Positions 1 to 8,988 of a DNA stretch of 43,138 nt are shown here, piece after piece (the stretch's first letter is position 1; the number at the start of each line of letters is the position of its first letter). The notes below the pieces were generated by a model, which worked only from the letters and a program-made list of their open reading frames with translations, searched no databases and was not told where the DNA came from. The stretch spans positions 1 through 43,138 of the forward strand of contig JAFUCO010000018.1 in assembly GCA_017459635.1 (NCBI GenBank). Reading direction: 5' to 3'. This stretch comes from Blautia sp. GTDB taxonomy: Bacteria; Bacillota; Clostridia; Lachnospirales; Lachnospiraceae. The position numbers and the translations under genes were made by a program.

Positions 1-4
1 AATG

Positions 5-138
5 GTAACTGTTCAGAACAGCCCGAAGCACTTGCTGCTGAGGGCGTACGAAAACGTAGATTTAGCAGGCAACGGGCGATTTTGCATGCGGAGCATCGCC
101 CGTTGCGTATCTGTTCAGGACGGGTTCTGAACAGATAC
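5..138 (+). mobile_element. IS66-type miniature element (MITE family 1), copy 1
   Basis: A 134-bp non-coding element with imperfect terminal inverted repeats. The left end reads GTAACTGTTCAGAAC; the complement of the right end reads GTATCTGTTCAGAAC. It is identical along its whole length to 26959-27092. The base run after its right end, GATCAATG (139-146), ends in the same AATG that precedes the left end at 1-4. This fits an 8-bp target duplication cut by the window edge. A GTAA end with an 8-bp duplication is the known signature of the IS66 family; the assignment is an inference. An internal inverted repeat around CGGGCGAT/ATCGCCCG can fold. No transposase is encoded, so it would need to be mobilised in trans. 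Confidence 0.85.
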
Positions 139-180
139 GATCAATGTATTATGAATGTTTTGGGAAAGGAGACCGGATAT

Positions 181-1065
181 ATGAAAAACAATAAGGTTAA
201 GCGCTTCATTGGTTGCTGTGCGTGTTTCGTATTTGCAATAGTTTGTTCTGCTTTTGCCGTATGCGGGGCTTCAGAGGAAGAACTTATTTATTCAGTTGAA
301 AAGCAAAGCGGAGAACCGGTCTTCAAATACTGGTGTGATGATTTCGACTATGATGGAAATATGGAGCTCTTTGCAGCTGTTGGAAAAGATGCGATGGGTA
401 CATCACTTTGGTTTTCGAGTGAAAAGGAAACTGTGAACTTTCCAATTCTCGGCTATGTGTATTGTGGTGAATGGGACAGCCCCGAAGGTATTTGCAGTAT
501 CAATTCTCAGCAGAAGCTCTTTGTAGCAGAAACAGGAGCCGGAGGCAGCGGAAGCAGCTCGGTATGTTACTATGTGAAAGATGGTATAGCAATTCCGGCT
601 CCGAAGTCCGGAGAGAATCTTCGCCAGGAAGCAGGAGCGGAGTTTACTATAAATCCATCTGCATTTGACGATTGGGGAATTGACGGATTTGGAAGCGGAC
701 ACACGTATAAAAAATATTATCTTCATTGGAATGGAACCGAATTCACAGAGTACGAAGGCAGGGAAATATCACGGGGGGATCTTGAGAAATATGCGGGAGG
801 CGCTGATGCGATAATGCAGGCGGAATCTGAGGGCTTTTCCATAGGGTCGATCTTCGAGCGTGATAACGGAATTATTAATGTGAACCTTTTCAAGGAAGGA
901 TCAGCCTCAGAGGGAGACGGCGGTCTCGACAGAGATAATGAGAACATGACTCTGGAAGTGAAGAATGGCGAGGTATTTCTGGTGGTAATTAATCATAATG
1001 CGCAGGACTGGATCGGGAAATACAGTTATGGCGGGATTTATGAAAGCGTAGGACTATTGTGGTAA
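181..1065 (+). CDS. Secreted hypothetical protein with an acidic DxDxDG-like motif
   Basis: A 294-aa protein. The start at 181 is chosen because AAAGGAG lies just upstream and the first residues form a signal peptide: a basic MKNNKVKR stretch, then a hydrophobic segment to about residue 35. A longer in-frame start at 82 would lie inside the miniature element and is rejected. After the signal peptide there is an acidic motif, DDFDYDGNMEL (from residue 53), resembling calcium-binding or FG-GAP-like loops. Later there is a Gly/Ser-rich patch and several aromatic-rich strands typical of exported beta proteins. I do not recognise the family. It lies at the edge of the AT-rich block carrying the toxin-like locus, and a link to that locus is possible but not shown. 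Confidence 0.7.
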   Translation: MKNNKVKRFIGCCACFVFAIVCSAFAVCGASEEELIYSVEKQSGEPVFKYWCDDFDYDGNMELFAAVGKDAMGTSLWFSSEKETVNFPILGYVYCGEWDSPEGICSINSQQKLFVAETGAGGSGSSSVCYYVKDGIAIPAPKSGENLRQEAGAEFTINPSAFDDWGIDGFGSGHTYKKYYLHWNGTEFTEYEGREISRGDLEKYAGGADAIMQAESEGFSIGSIFERDNGIINVNLFKEGSASEGDGGLDRDNENMTLEVKNGEVFLVVINHNAQDWIGKYSYGGIYESVGLLW

Positions 1066-1180
1066 GAAAACGGGACAAAAATGACAGATTAAAAACGTAA
1101 GTTCAGAAATCTGTTTACTGAGTCAATCTTGCAGTCATCAAGAATATGGTAATCTTTTATGTTTCAATGGAGGAATAAAG

Positions 1181-1765
1181 TTGGAGATTATTCAGATAAA
1201 ATGCCCACACTGCAATGCAGACCTGACAATAAAAGATGATAGAAAAACAATCTATTGTGAATACTGTGGGTCCCAACTTTTAATAGAGGACGAAAGCAAA
1301 GCTGCCACAGTGGTTAATATAGTTCGTGATGAGGCTAGATTACAAGAAATATTACTAAAAGAAAAGCAATGGACTAAACGAGAAGAAGATAAAAAGTTAA
1401 AGCCTATAGATATTATTAGCATTGTAGGTTCCATTTTTTGTTTTGTATTTATATTTGTTAATCTTTTTACTATCGATGATTTTGCCTCTTCTGAAAAAAG
1501 TGAATTTTTGTACTATTTTTTTATTGCTTTGGAGGTTATAGGCCTCATAGCTATGATTGTTTTTATTATTTTGGCATTCCATGGATATCATAGGCGACAC
1601 CAATACGATAATAAGAATGACAAGAATAGCCCTAAATGTCCGAGCTGTGGTTCGACATCAATTGATTATGGATCCAGAGGACTTTCAATAACTTATGGAT
1701 TTATTGGGAGAAGAGATGTGCTGTGCCGATGTAAAAGATGTGGACGTAGGTGGAATCTTCCATAA
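1181..1765 (+). CDS. Zinc-ribbon membrane protein, TTG start
   Basis: A 194-aa protein. Translation most likely starts at TTG 1181, placed 8 nt after a clear GGAGGAATAAAG ribosome site; no in-frame ATG gives the zinc ribbon. The N-terminus has a zinc ribbon (CPHC near residue 9, CEYC near residue 27), as in many small Firmicute proteins. Two hydrophobic segments follow at about residues 85-105 and 110-130. The C-terminus has a second cysteine cluster (CPSC near 158 and paired CxxC near 184). Both zinc domains are predicted to face the cytosol. The function is unknown; such proteins are often housekeeping-like or accessory. Base composition is AT-rich like its neighbours. The TTG start implies modest translation. 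Confidence 0.7.
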   Translation: MEIIQIKCPHCNADLTIKDDRKTIYCEYCGSQLLIEDESKAATVVNIVRDEARLQEILLKEKQWTKREEDKKLKPIDIISIVGSIFCFVFIFVNLFTIDDFASSEKSEFLYYFFIALEVIGLIAMIVFIILAFHGYHRRHQYDNKNDKNSPKCPSCGSTSIDYGSRGLSITYGFIGRRDVLCRCKRCGRRWNLP

Positions 1766-2062
1766 CAGGTATCAATGTCAAAAGTACGAGATGAGATGCT
1801 TGAGAAATTTATGAACAAGAAAAGGATCTGTGGTGGTTAAATCCATTCTGGTGGGGGATTCACTTTAAGAGACAAATGTCTGAGCTGTGGAAAAAAGGTG
1901 GGTTATTATTCATAAGTAATACGACTGGATACATATTCTAACGTAACGGTGCCAGAGGATGAGATTTTATCAGTATACAGGTAAATACTCGTTGCTACAA
2001 ATATGAGGTCACTTCATAATATCTAAATGATCATATAATTTCAGAAAGGTTTATATACTCTA
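1766..2062 (+). other. Intergenic stretch with a possible decayed reading frame
   Basis: About 297 bases without an intact gene. One plus-strand frame from about 1805 to 1940 stays open and has protein-like content (a Trp-rich DLWWLNPFWW run, then a basic and hydrophobic tail). It has no start codon and follows a stop, so it may be the 3' relic of a membrane protein gene. A TATAAT occurs at 2034-2039, but it is too close to the next ribosome site to be a convincing promoter. Nothing else is supported. Confidence 0.3.
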
Positions 2063-5000
2063 ATGGAAAAGAACAGCTTGAATATAAGCAACATGAGAAT
2101 AACACTCTTTTGGGCCTTTTTGTGGACTATGTCACTGCTATTTCTCTTTCCTGATGTTATACGAGCCGAAAGTGAAAGCAAAGTAATCCTGGAATCTAAC
2201 TGTTTTGCTGTTAACAAAATGGATAAGTTCAGTATTGAGGATGAATATGCAGTGGATGAATTCTCGTTTAACAGTGAACCACTGGGAGAATTTACAATAA
2301 CAGGCGTAATTGATAAAGAATCATCTATGTCTGATATGCCTGCTTTTATAACGGATGACTCTTTGGAAATTCATTATACTTATGCAGGAGAGCTGCACAC
2401 AGATAACCCGGATGAATGGCATATTTGCTCAGGTAATACCAACAAGATAGATGAACTTTCCCTGGATAATAATATCGGCGGCGGCACATTGATAATCCAG
2501 AAATCATCAGATGGAAAAACCTGGAAAAACACATCCGGGACGTCTTATGATTTTTTGAATAAGAATAAAGACAATCTTATAGTATATGAGATAAATGATA
2601 AGGAACGAATTGCAGGTACATATTTTCGTATTATGCTTGCATATGAGGTGAAAAAGAGAACACAGGAAAATTCTGATATATCATTGAACCTGTTTGGAGC
2701 GGTTGATGTGGATGTTCCAGTGGACATTCCATTTTATGACGCTGACAAATATGACTATTATGGATGCGTGCAGAAATATGAATTTTATGTGTGTTCGACT
2801 GAAAATCCTGTTGTTATAAAGGATATTATCTCCGGAGTTGATGTATCGAAAGAAAAAGCAGTAGATAAGGGCTTTCAGATAGATAAAAGAAAATCAAAAT
2901 CAAAGGTAAATGTTACTTTTGAGGGAGAATTAAAAGAAAACGTTAAGACTTATGAATCCTTTTATGAATCAGGGGAGTATAAGATAGATGTTGTTACACC
3001 TGTTGGTCAGTCATATCAGTATGTAATTACGATAGAAAACGGTCTTCAATTTGAAGAGCTGCATCCTACTGTATACGAAAACAAAAAGAAGAATGGGTAT
3101 AAGGAATCAGGAAAAGTAAATGATCGCGCGGTAACAGGAGTCGCGTCTTACTCTGTTTTGAAATTGGGATATGGTCTTGATGATACCTGTACAAAGGGGA
3201 CGTGTAATGATAAGAATAAAACCACGGCATATGGTATTACCGGGGAGAATGTATGCTTTTTCCTTAATCTGGAACAAAAGAAGAAGATGAAAGAGAATGG
3301 CTGGGTCACTAAGGCAGATTCATGGGGAAAAAACAAGAGTGAGAAGATTTACGATGTAGCAACTGGTGAGATAGAAACAGGAGCTATAATTGTACAGACA
3401 TCTGCTGATGGTAAGAATTGGACTAATCAGGAGAATCTGGGTTATGAATATGGACTATATAACACTGATTTTGAAAACTATTATGGAGCGGGCAGAGATG
3501 TATTGATTTATACACCTTCCGGTCAGGACATTATTAAAGGTGTTTACTTACGTGTGATATATGCCTATCTGGCTCATGGGACTGAAAAAGAAACAGATTA
3601 CAGATATCTTGAGAATTATACATTCTATCTCTGTAATAACGAACTTGGAGCTGTAACGATCCATAATCTGACTGCAGAAGAGCAAATGGCAGAAATACTT
3701 GAGGAAAAAAGTGATGCTTCTTCGGAAATTTATTCGGTCGCAGAAGATATGCTCTCAGGAAGCGGAACTGTAACCGGTTTCACAATTGATAACAGCCTTA
3801 ATCCGTTAGTAAATTACACAGTTGAGAAAGATGGAGAAGCTCTAAAGATCATCGGTGGGGAAAGCTTTGATAAGACTGGGCGATATGACATTAAGCTGAG
3901 TAATTTTCTTGGAAACGAAGAACAACGAACTATATATGTAGACCGTTTATCAACAGAGGAAGCCTATGATTTATATTTTGGAGATTCTTTTGTAGATGGC
4001 AAACGCATATATTCAGAAGAAAAGTATCCTGTGTATGTAGGGGGAGAGGTTTCTTATCATCTTAATCCAGTATCGGATTCATTTCTGCCATTAAATGGGA
4101 GAATTAAAAATCTGAATACCGCAGAGGAAACAGAAATAAAGACTGCAGGGGAAGAGATAAACAGAACACTGGTGACTCCGGGTTTATATGAAATAGTTCT
4201 GACTAATAATCCCTTCTCAGAGGGGGATGAACAATCAGGTGATTACAGAGTATTTACATTCCACTTTACTGTGATAGCAGAGGAAGATTGTCCCGGACCT
4301 GTTATCAATAAGAACAATCTGACAGCATTTAATATACAGAATGTATCAGGCTGCAATCCTCATGCATATGCGCTTATGTTTTCCAGCGCATCTAAAGGGA
4401 CCATAACACTTGTTTTTTCCTCTTATGAAGCAGCATATGATTATGCGGTAAAATATGAGAGCGGTACTGTTGAAAAACAGAAAGACGGCAGCTACCGTTA
4501 TACAGGCTCTTTCCTGGTAAACAAAAAAACTGAGTACAATTCGAACTGGGATGTAAATGATGCTATTGATTATTTTGCAAGATTGTCTGTGCAGGACTGG
4601 TACTTCGATATGTCCGATGAGTATACGTATTTGACAATGGAGGATTCCATTCTTAAATCACATGACAATTTGAGAAAACTGGAACTGGATAAAAGCGTGG
4701 TAATCTTCGCCTCGGAAGAGGACAGGAACACATTAGCAGATATCGAAGCACTTCCTATGATTAATTCTCTGCCATATGCATACCTTAAACCCGGGAAAGA
4801 AGGGGAGGTGGATAGAGGAAAGAACCACTTTGAGTTTATTAAAGACGAAAATGGATGGGATTCAGACAAAGTCACGATTATCGATCAGAAAGAAAATGAA
4901 TATCCCATCACCTATGATCAGGATGTTGATGAGCAGTTAAAAGCATATCAATGCATTCCCGGAATTGTTACTGTACATGAAGAAACGGTTTATGGGAATT

Positions 5001-5983
5001 CGGCGGACTACAAAGCCGTTTACATCCCGGAAGGAAAAAATCTTGCGTCTGTAGCAATTACATATATAGCAAATGGGGAAGAGAAAACAGAAATTCTGGA
5101 GCAGAAAAATGATGGATTAGAATTGACTGCAGACTCCTTCAGAATCATTTCTGTCCAGGATGAAACTGATCCATTTTCTGTAATAAAAATTACAAATGAA
5201 AAAGAAGAAATCGAATACTATACTCCGGGAACAATTACAGAGAAAGATTGGATTGATTCCGGAAGATATCAGCTGAAATTTATTAATCGTCTTGGCTATT
5301 TCTTTACTATTAAGGTTGTTATCGAGAATGGAAACGAAACCGATATTTCGTTTTCAGGAGAAGGGGCAGATTCGCTTCAGTCATTTACGGTTACTTTCGG
5401 TGAACAGAATATAAAACTTCCCGATATTGAGCGGTATGGATATGATTTCGCCGGATACAGGGATAGTTATGGGAATATGTATACCGATGAAATCGCTCAG
5501 ATATTATACAAGGGCTCGCTTGTACTGGAGACGGTTTGGGAACCGAAGATGGTAAAAATAGTTCTTGAAAGGCCGGATGGTGCAGTATATCGCACCGACG
5601 AAGCTTATTTCGGAACAGATTACCGAATAGGAGCCTACATATCCGAAAATAAAAATGAACATTTTAATGGCTGGATTTATGAAGGAGAATTGTATACAGA
5701 TACGATCCGGATCAATAAAGAAGACGATTATATCCTTCAGGTATCAATAGACGAAATCAGTTTTGATGAAGAACATGATGATCAGACAGAAGAGATTTTA
5801 AATGAGTCTGCCACAGAAAGCAGAGAGATTGAAGCTGAGAGTACAGAGGAAGATAACGAAAAAAGCATAAAGGAAACCGATAAAGGCGGTTTTGGAATTA
5901 TATTTGGTACTGCAGCAATAGTAGTTGCTTTGGCTGCCAGTGTGATCATATTTAAAAAGAAATCCATAAATAAAGAGGATTAA
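2063..5983 (+). CDS. Large cell-surface protein, membrane-anchored, repeat-containing
   Basis: A 1306-aa protein. The N-terminus is a signal peptide (hydrophobic core at about residues 12-32, possible cleavage after IRA). The C-terminus has an acidic stalk (about 1225-1270), one transmembrane helix (about 1274-1297) and a short lysine-rich tail, so it is anchored with the bulk outside. There is no LPxTG motif. Internally two copies of a domain are visible. One is centred on IIQKSSDGKTW (about 142) and the other on IIVQTSADGKNW (about 442); each is followed by a GxYxRxxxAY motif and a xYxFYxC motif. At least three segments share the pattern SGxYxIxxxNxxG, which suggests Ig-like modules. Residues about 1093-1170 resemble an InlB/Flg_new-type B repeat with GYxFAGYRD. 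It lies 14 nt upstream of the toxin-like gene, so co-transcription is expected. It could be an adhesin or a scaffold for toxin display. The function is inferred. Confidence 0.75.
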   Translation: MEKNSLNISNMRITLFWAFLWTMSLLFLFPDVIRAESESKVILESNCFAVNKMDKFSIEDEYAVDEFSFNSEPLGEFTITGVIDKESSMSDMPAFITDDSLEIHYTYAGELHTDNPDEWHICSGNTNKIDELSLDNNIGGGTLIIQKSSDGKTWKNTSGTSYDFLNKNKDNLIVYEINDKERIAGTYFRIMLAYEVKKRTQENSDISLNLFGAVDVDVPVDIPFYDADKYDYYGCVQKYEFYVCSTENPVVIKDIISGVDVSKEKAVDKGFQIDKRKSKSKVNVTFEGELKENVKTYESFYESGEYKIDVVTPVGQSYQYVITIENGLQFEELHPTVYENKKKNGYKESGKVNDRAVTGVASYSVLKLGYGLDDTCTKGTCNDKNKTTAYGITGENVCFFLNLEQKKKMKENGWVTKADSWGKNKSEKIYDVATGEIETGAIIVQTSADGKNWTNQENLGYEYGLYNTDFENYYGAGRDVLIYTPSGQDIIKGVYLRVIYAYLAHGTEKETDYRYLENYTFYLCNNELGAVTIHNLTAEEQMAEILEEKSDASSEIYSVAEDMLSGSGTVTGFTIDNSLNPLVNYTVEKDGEALKIIGGESFDKTGRYDIKLSNFLGNEEQRTIYVDRLSTEEAYDLYFGDSFVDGKRIYSEEKYPVYVGGEVSYHLNPVSDSFLPLNGRIKNLNTAEETEIKTAGEEINRTLVTPGLYEIVLTNNPFSEGDEQSGDYRVFTFHFTVIAEEDCPGPVINKNNLTAFNIQNVSGCNPHAYALMFSSASKGTITLVFSSYEAAYDYAVKYESGTVEKQKDGSYRYTGSFLVNKKTEYNSNWDVNDAIDYFARLSVQDWYFDMSDEYTYLTMEDSILKSHDNLRKLELDKSVVIFASEEDRNTLADIEALPMINSLPYAYLKPGKEGEVDRGKNHFEFIKDENGWDSDKVTIIDQKENEYPITYDQDVDEQLKAYQCIPGIVTVHEETVYGNSADYKAVYIPEGKNLASVAITYIANGEEKTEILEQKNDGLELTADSFRIISVQDETDPFSVIKITNEKEEIEYYTPGTITEKDWIDSGRYQLKFINRLGYFFTIKVVIENGNETDISFSGEGADSLQSFTVTFGEQNIKLPDIERYGYDFAGYRDSYGNMYTDEIAQILYKGSLVLETVWEPKMVKIVLERPDGAVYRTDEAYFGTDYRIGAYISENKNEHFNGWIYEGELYTDTIRINKEDDYILQVSIDEISFDEEHDDQTEEILNESATESREIEAESTEEDNEKSIKETDKGGFGIIFGTAAIVVALAASVIIFKKKSINKED

Positions 5984-5997
5984 GTCGGGAGGATAGC

Positions 5998-8217
5998 ATG
6001 AAGCGATTCATGAAAAAAACAGTTGCACTGGTGGCTTCGTGTGTGATAGTGGTAAATACGCTGGCAGGAAGTACAATGGTGTGTGCTGAAGAGATTCAGG
6101 CATGGGAATCCTATGTCGGAGACATGGATGCATTTGTATATGGGATGCTGGTTCGACAGTATGAGCTGTTTTATGATGTCTTTAGTGGCATTATGGTGCT
6201 TCCCGATGGAACGGAGATTTATGGTATTGCGTATACCGATTACGAGGGTGTATTTGAGACGGACGATAATAAAACCTGCTACTTTCCGTCAGGATTTATT
6301 CCTCTGATTGGTGAGGAAGCGATACCTTCTGACTTGCCCGATGGAGGTGTTGAAATAATCGACACTGATTATTACGATCCGAACAGTTCTTTTGTATATG
6401 CATATAAAACAGAGCCCTTCATGGAACATTGCGTCATATGGGATAAATATCTTCAGTATGGCATTGATGAAGAAGGGCTGATTACCTATGAATTCAGCCG
6501 TTACCAAAGAGGAAAATGTAACGAAGAGCTGGGTGTCTTGTATTCCTATGATGAAGGGAGAGTGCTATACAATCCGAATCTGGGAGAATATGTATCGGTT
6601 AATGGGGTTTCTTTGAATTTGGAAATAGATTATCGGGAACTTGAGGAGGCCATTGACCGTATCATACAAGAGCAGAATGCCAATTTCTGGACTGAAGAAA
6701 TAAAAACTTCAGTCTATGAATCTCAGGATGCATTAGTGTCTTTTATGCTCTCAATGCAAGAGGAACGTTTTTTCGGCTATGATGTAAAAGAGCTTGCTCA
6801 GATCATGTCGCAGATTGATCCTATGGAGTGTATCAGGATTACACCGGACGGATTGGTCATGGTAGATTTTGAGGAAGACTTCTGGAGGGATTCTAATAGT
6901 CTTGCAAAATGGCTGACCGGAGCCTGCTGCGCTATCACTATTGCCGGCTGCATAGCAGTTGACCTGTTCATTCCCGCATTAGCTCCTGTAAGTGGAGCCA
7001 TTATGGGGACAGCAACTGAAGTGTTTATGCAGGTGGTGCTGAATAATCAGGCTCTTGCAGATGTCAACTGGAAGAAAGTGGCTGTGGCTGCGGCTTCAGG
7101 TGCACTTATGTCATGGGCTTGTCCTATGGTTGCAGGAAGAGCAGCTGGTGACTCGGTAAAGATATTTGGCAAAATGATACAGAATGAGAAGCTTCTCGAA
7201 GGTATCGGAAAAGCAGCAGGTTATGCAGCTCTGTCGGCATCAAATTCTGTAGTGTCAGGTTTATCAAGCTACGGTATGACAATACTTGATGGAGGATCTC
7301 AAGAAGAGGCGATTGACGCTGCGCGTATGGGAGCTATGATGGCTGCCGTATGTACAATAGGTTCTTCAGCTTTATCAGAAGCCACGACTCCGGCTATACA
7401 AAAACTATTTGAGAATCATCCAAATAACTGGTTTGTAAAAGCCGTTAATGAAGCAGGAACTTTCATTGGAGAGCATCAAGTTCATTTGCCTGAAAAATTA
7501 GAAAAACTGGAGAGTATTCTTGTACCAAAGTCTATTCATCAGGCAACAAAAGCAGCAATAGACGAGATTGCTCAACAGAGAGGAGATATTGTAAAGAGAA
7601 TAAATGCATTGCAAAAAGATGAGTTCCCGGGATTTGAAAAAATAGATTCTAAAGGCAATGTTATATCGAAAGAAGAACTAGTAGAAAATGGAGGAAATTG
7701 TACCCTGAGAATAACAGAAGATTGTGACCCGGAAGTAAAAAAGATTTTTCAGAGACATAATGTAACGGAGATTCAAATTAAAGAAGGTGTTCCAGACTTA
7801 AAACCAATATCGGAATATTCTTTTGATGCGAATATTTCTTCTGACAGAAAAGCAAATATGAAAAAATTTCGTGAATATCTTGCAGATAGGTTTTCGAGAA
7901 AGCCAGAAGAGATGCCAGAGCGACTTAAAGCTGGAATTCTTGCCTCGAAAGGGATGGATCATCTTCCTGAAAATATAACCAAGACTGATATCCTCAAAGG
8001 TCTTTCTACTGCTTCCTTAACACTTCATGAGGGGGCAGATGGTATGGTACATATAATTGATACAACGGTTCACGAGACAATCCGTCATTCAGGAGGCGTT
8101 TCTTTAGCAAAACTAAATGATCTGCTTGCAGTGCTGAGAAAGGATTTCAAGAAAATATCAACATCAGCACCTCAGGTAATAGTAAGTACATATGTAGAAG
8201 AGGCTGTATATGAGTAA
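5998..8217 (+). CDS. Secreted polymorphic-toxin-like protein with C-terminal HNH/Endo VII (LHE) nuclease domain
   Basis: A 739-aa protein preceded by GGGAGGATAGC. Residues 1-30 form a classical Sec signal peptide ending near VCAEE. Residues about 35-300 are an unrecognised acidic, tyrosine-rich region. Residues about 300-470 are glycine/alanine-rich and hydrophobic, like the pre-toxin regions that carry or translocate toxins. The C-terminus matches the HNH/Endo VII toxin superfamily: VPDLKPISEYS, a DRKANMKKFREYLADRF helix, then LHE at 676-678 and a HETIRHSGGVS block with H692 and H697. In that family these His residues bind metal and cut DNA. The family is established knowledge; activity here is inferred. 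Related domains usually have WHH, LHH or WHE, so LHE is a variant. There is no LXG or WXG N-terminus, so a Sec rather than type VII route is suggested. The stop overlaps the next gene by 8 nt, as toxin-immunity pairs often do. Confidence 0.8.
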   Translation: MKRFMKKTVALVASCVIVVNTLAGSTMVCAEEIQAWESYVGDMDAFVYGMLVRQYELFYDVFSGIMVLPDGTEIYGIAYTDYEGVFETDDNKTCYFPSGFIPLIGEEAIPSDLPDGGVEIIDTDYYDPNSSFVYAYKTEPFMEHCVIWDKYLQYGIDEEGLITYEFSRYQRGKCNEELGVLYSYDEGRVLYNPNLGEYVSVNGVSLNLEIDYRELEEAIDRIIQEQNANFWTEEIKTSVYESQDALVSFMLSMQEERFFGYDVKELAQIMSQIDPMECIRITPDGLVMVDFEEDFWRDSNSLAKWLTGACCAITIAGCIAVDLFIPALAPVSGAIMGTATEVFMQVVLNNQALADVNWKKVAVAAASGALMSWACPMVAGRAAGDSVKIFGKMIQNEKLLEGIGKAAGYAALSASNSVVSGLSSYGMTILDGGSQEEAIDAARMGAMMAAVCTIGSSALSEATTPAIQKLFENHPNNWFVKAVNEAGTFIGEHQVHLPEKLEKLESILVPKSIHQATKAAIDEIAQQRGDIVKRINALQKDEFPGFEKIDSKGNVISKEELVENGGNCTLRITEDCDPEVKKIFQRHNVTEIQIKEGVPDLKPISEYSFDANISSDRKANMKKFREYLADRFSRKPEEMPERLKAGILASKGMDHLPENITKTDILKGLSTASLTLHEGADGMVHIIDTTVHETIRHSGGVSLAKLNDLLAVLRKDFKKISTSAPQVIVSTYVEEAVYE

Positions 8218-8695
8218 GAGCATAGAAGATATATTAAAAAAAGAAATGAAAAGTCTTCACAAAAAGCTTTCGAACACGGAGGAAGAAAGCAGTGAACTAT
8301 ATGATTTACTGGACGAGGCTCGATTTTTGGCAGAATGCAGAAAATGTGATCGAGAGAAAGAATACACAACACAGATATTTGAAAAGCGATACGGTAACTG
8401 CAAAAATGAGGAAGCTTGTATATTAGTTACTAAAACTGCAGATAAGATAAAAAAGGTAAATAATAAGGAGTATGTAATCAGGGAAGAGTATGCAAAGAAA
8501 GTGTTTGATGTTTTGAACAAGTATGAGCCTGTACTGTTGAATGTACGAGATCATTCGGAAAAGCAATGGAATGAGGTGTTTGGTTCAGAGTATTCTAATT
8601 TATCTGAAGACAGGAAAAGTGCACTAGTAGTCCTGGTGGAATGTGATGGAGGTATATATCGCTTGAAAAATATTGATCATGTTTTCGATGATTGA
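8210..8695 (+). CDS. Candidate immunity protein for the upstream toxin-like gene
   Basis: A 161-aa protein. The ATG at 8210 lies inside the last codons of the upstream gene (8-nt overlap), implying translational coupling. It has no signal peptide or membrane segment, so it is predicted to be cytosolic. It is rich in Lys and Glu and mostly helical, with a coiled-coil-like start (about residues 5-40), and ends in a more beta-like stretch (about 138-158). I do not recognise the family. The immunity role rests on position, size, cytosolic location and overlap with a nuclease-toxin gene; no sequence motif proves it. Codon use is AT-rich, as in the toxin gene. No terminator follows directly; the next 300 bases hold a dispersed repeat. 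Confidence 0.6.
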   Translation: MSKSIEDILKKEMKSLHKKLSNTEEESSELYDLLDEARFLAECRKCDREKEYTTQIFEKRYGNCKNEEACILVTKTADKIKKVNNKEYVIREEYAKKVFDVLNKYEPVLLNVRDHSEKQWNEVFGSEYSNLSEDRKSALVVLVECDGGIYRLKNIDHVFDD

Positions 8696-8730
8696 ACAGA
8701 TTTATAATCAGGCTATAAGGTAAAGAGAAA

Positions 8731-8930
8731 ATGGCATAAGAAAATGCGAGTATAGCGGCCCGTCCTTCGGCACTGTCTGTGCGGGGGCAGCGAGTTTGTC
8801 GAAGGAAGGGCTAATAGGCGACGCAGCATTTTCTCATGCCATATGCTTAAGTTCCGTACATATGGTCAGTCCTCCGCCTACGGCGTCCGCCTCGCCAAAA
8901 TCCATGCGTTGCCATATTCTTGTAGTGCAG
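8731..8930. repeat. Dispersed repeat family 3, copy 1
   Basis: Bases from about 8766 to 8930 match the window end (42995-43138) in inverted orientation. Shared blocks include GGGCTAATAGGCGACGCAGC and CGTACATATGGTCAGTCCTC. The copy also carries a near-perfect 17-bp inverted repeat, ATGGCATAAGAAAATGC (8732-8748) against 8825-8841. An inner stem pairs CCTTCG with CGAAGG. No reading frame in it looks real. It sits at the right edge of the AT-rich toxin block. Confidence 0.75.
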
Positions 8931-8988
8931 ATGTACAATCTGCAGCACATATATATTTTGAATACAAAGAATCGTCCGCTATGCCGTA

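Noticed and set aside
82-180. N-terminal extension of the first secreted protein
   Set aside because: It lies mostly inside the miniature element, and the strong ribosome site and signal peptide start at 181.
2034-2039. TATAAT as promoter of the toxin-locus operon
   Set aside because: The expected start would fall on the ribosome binding site and no good -35 box is at the right spacing.
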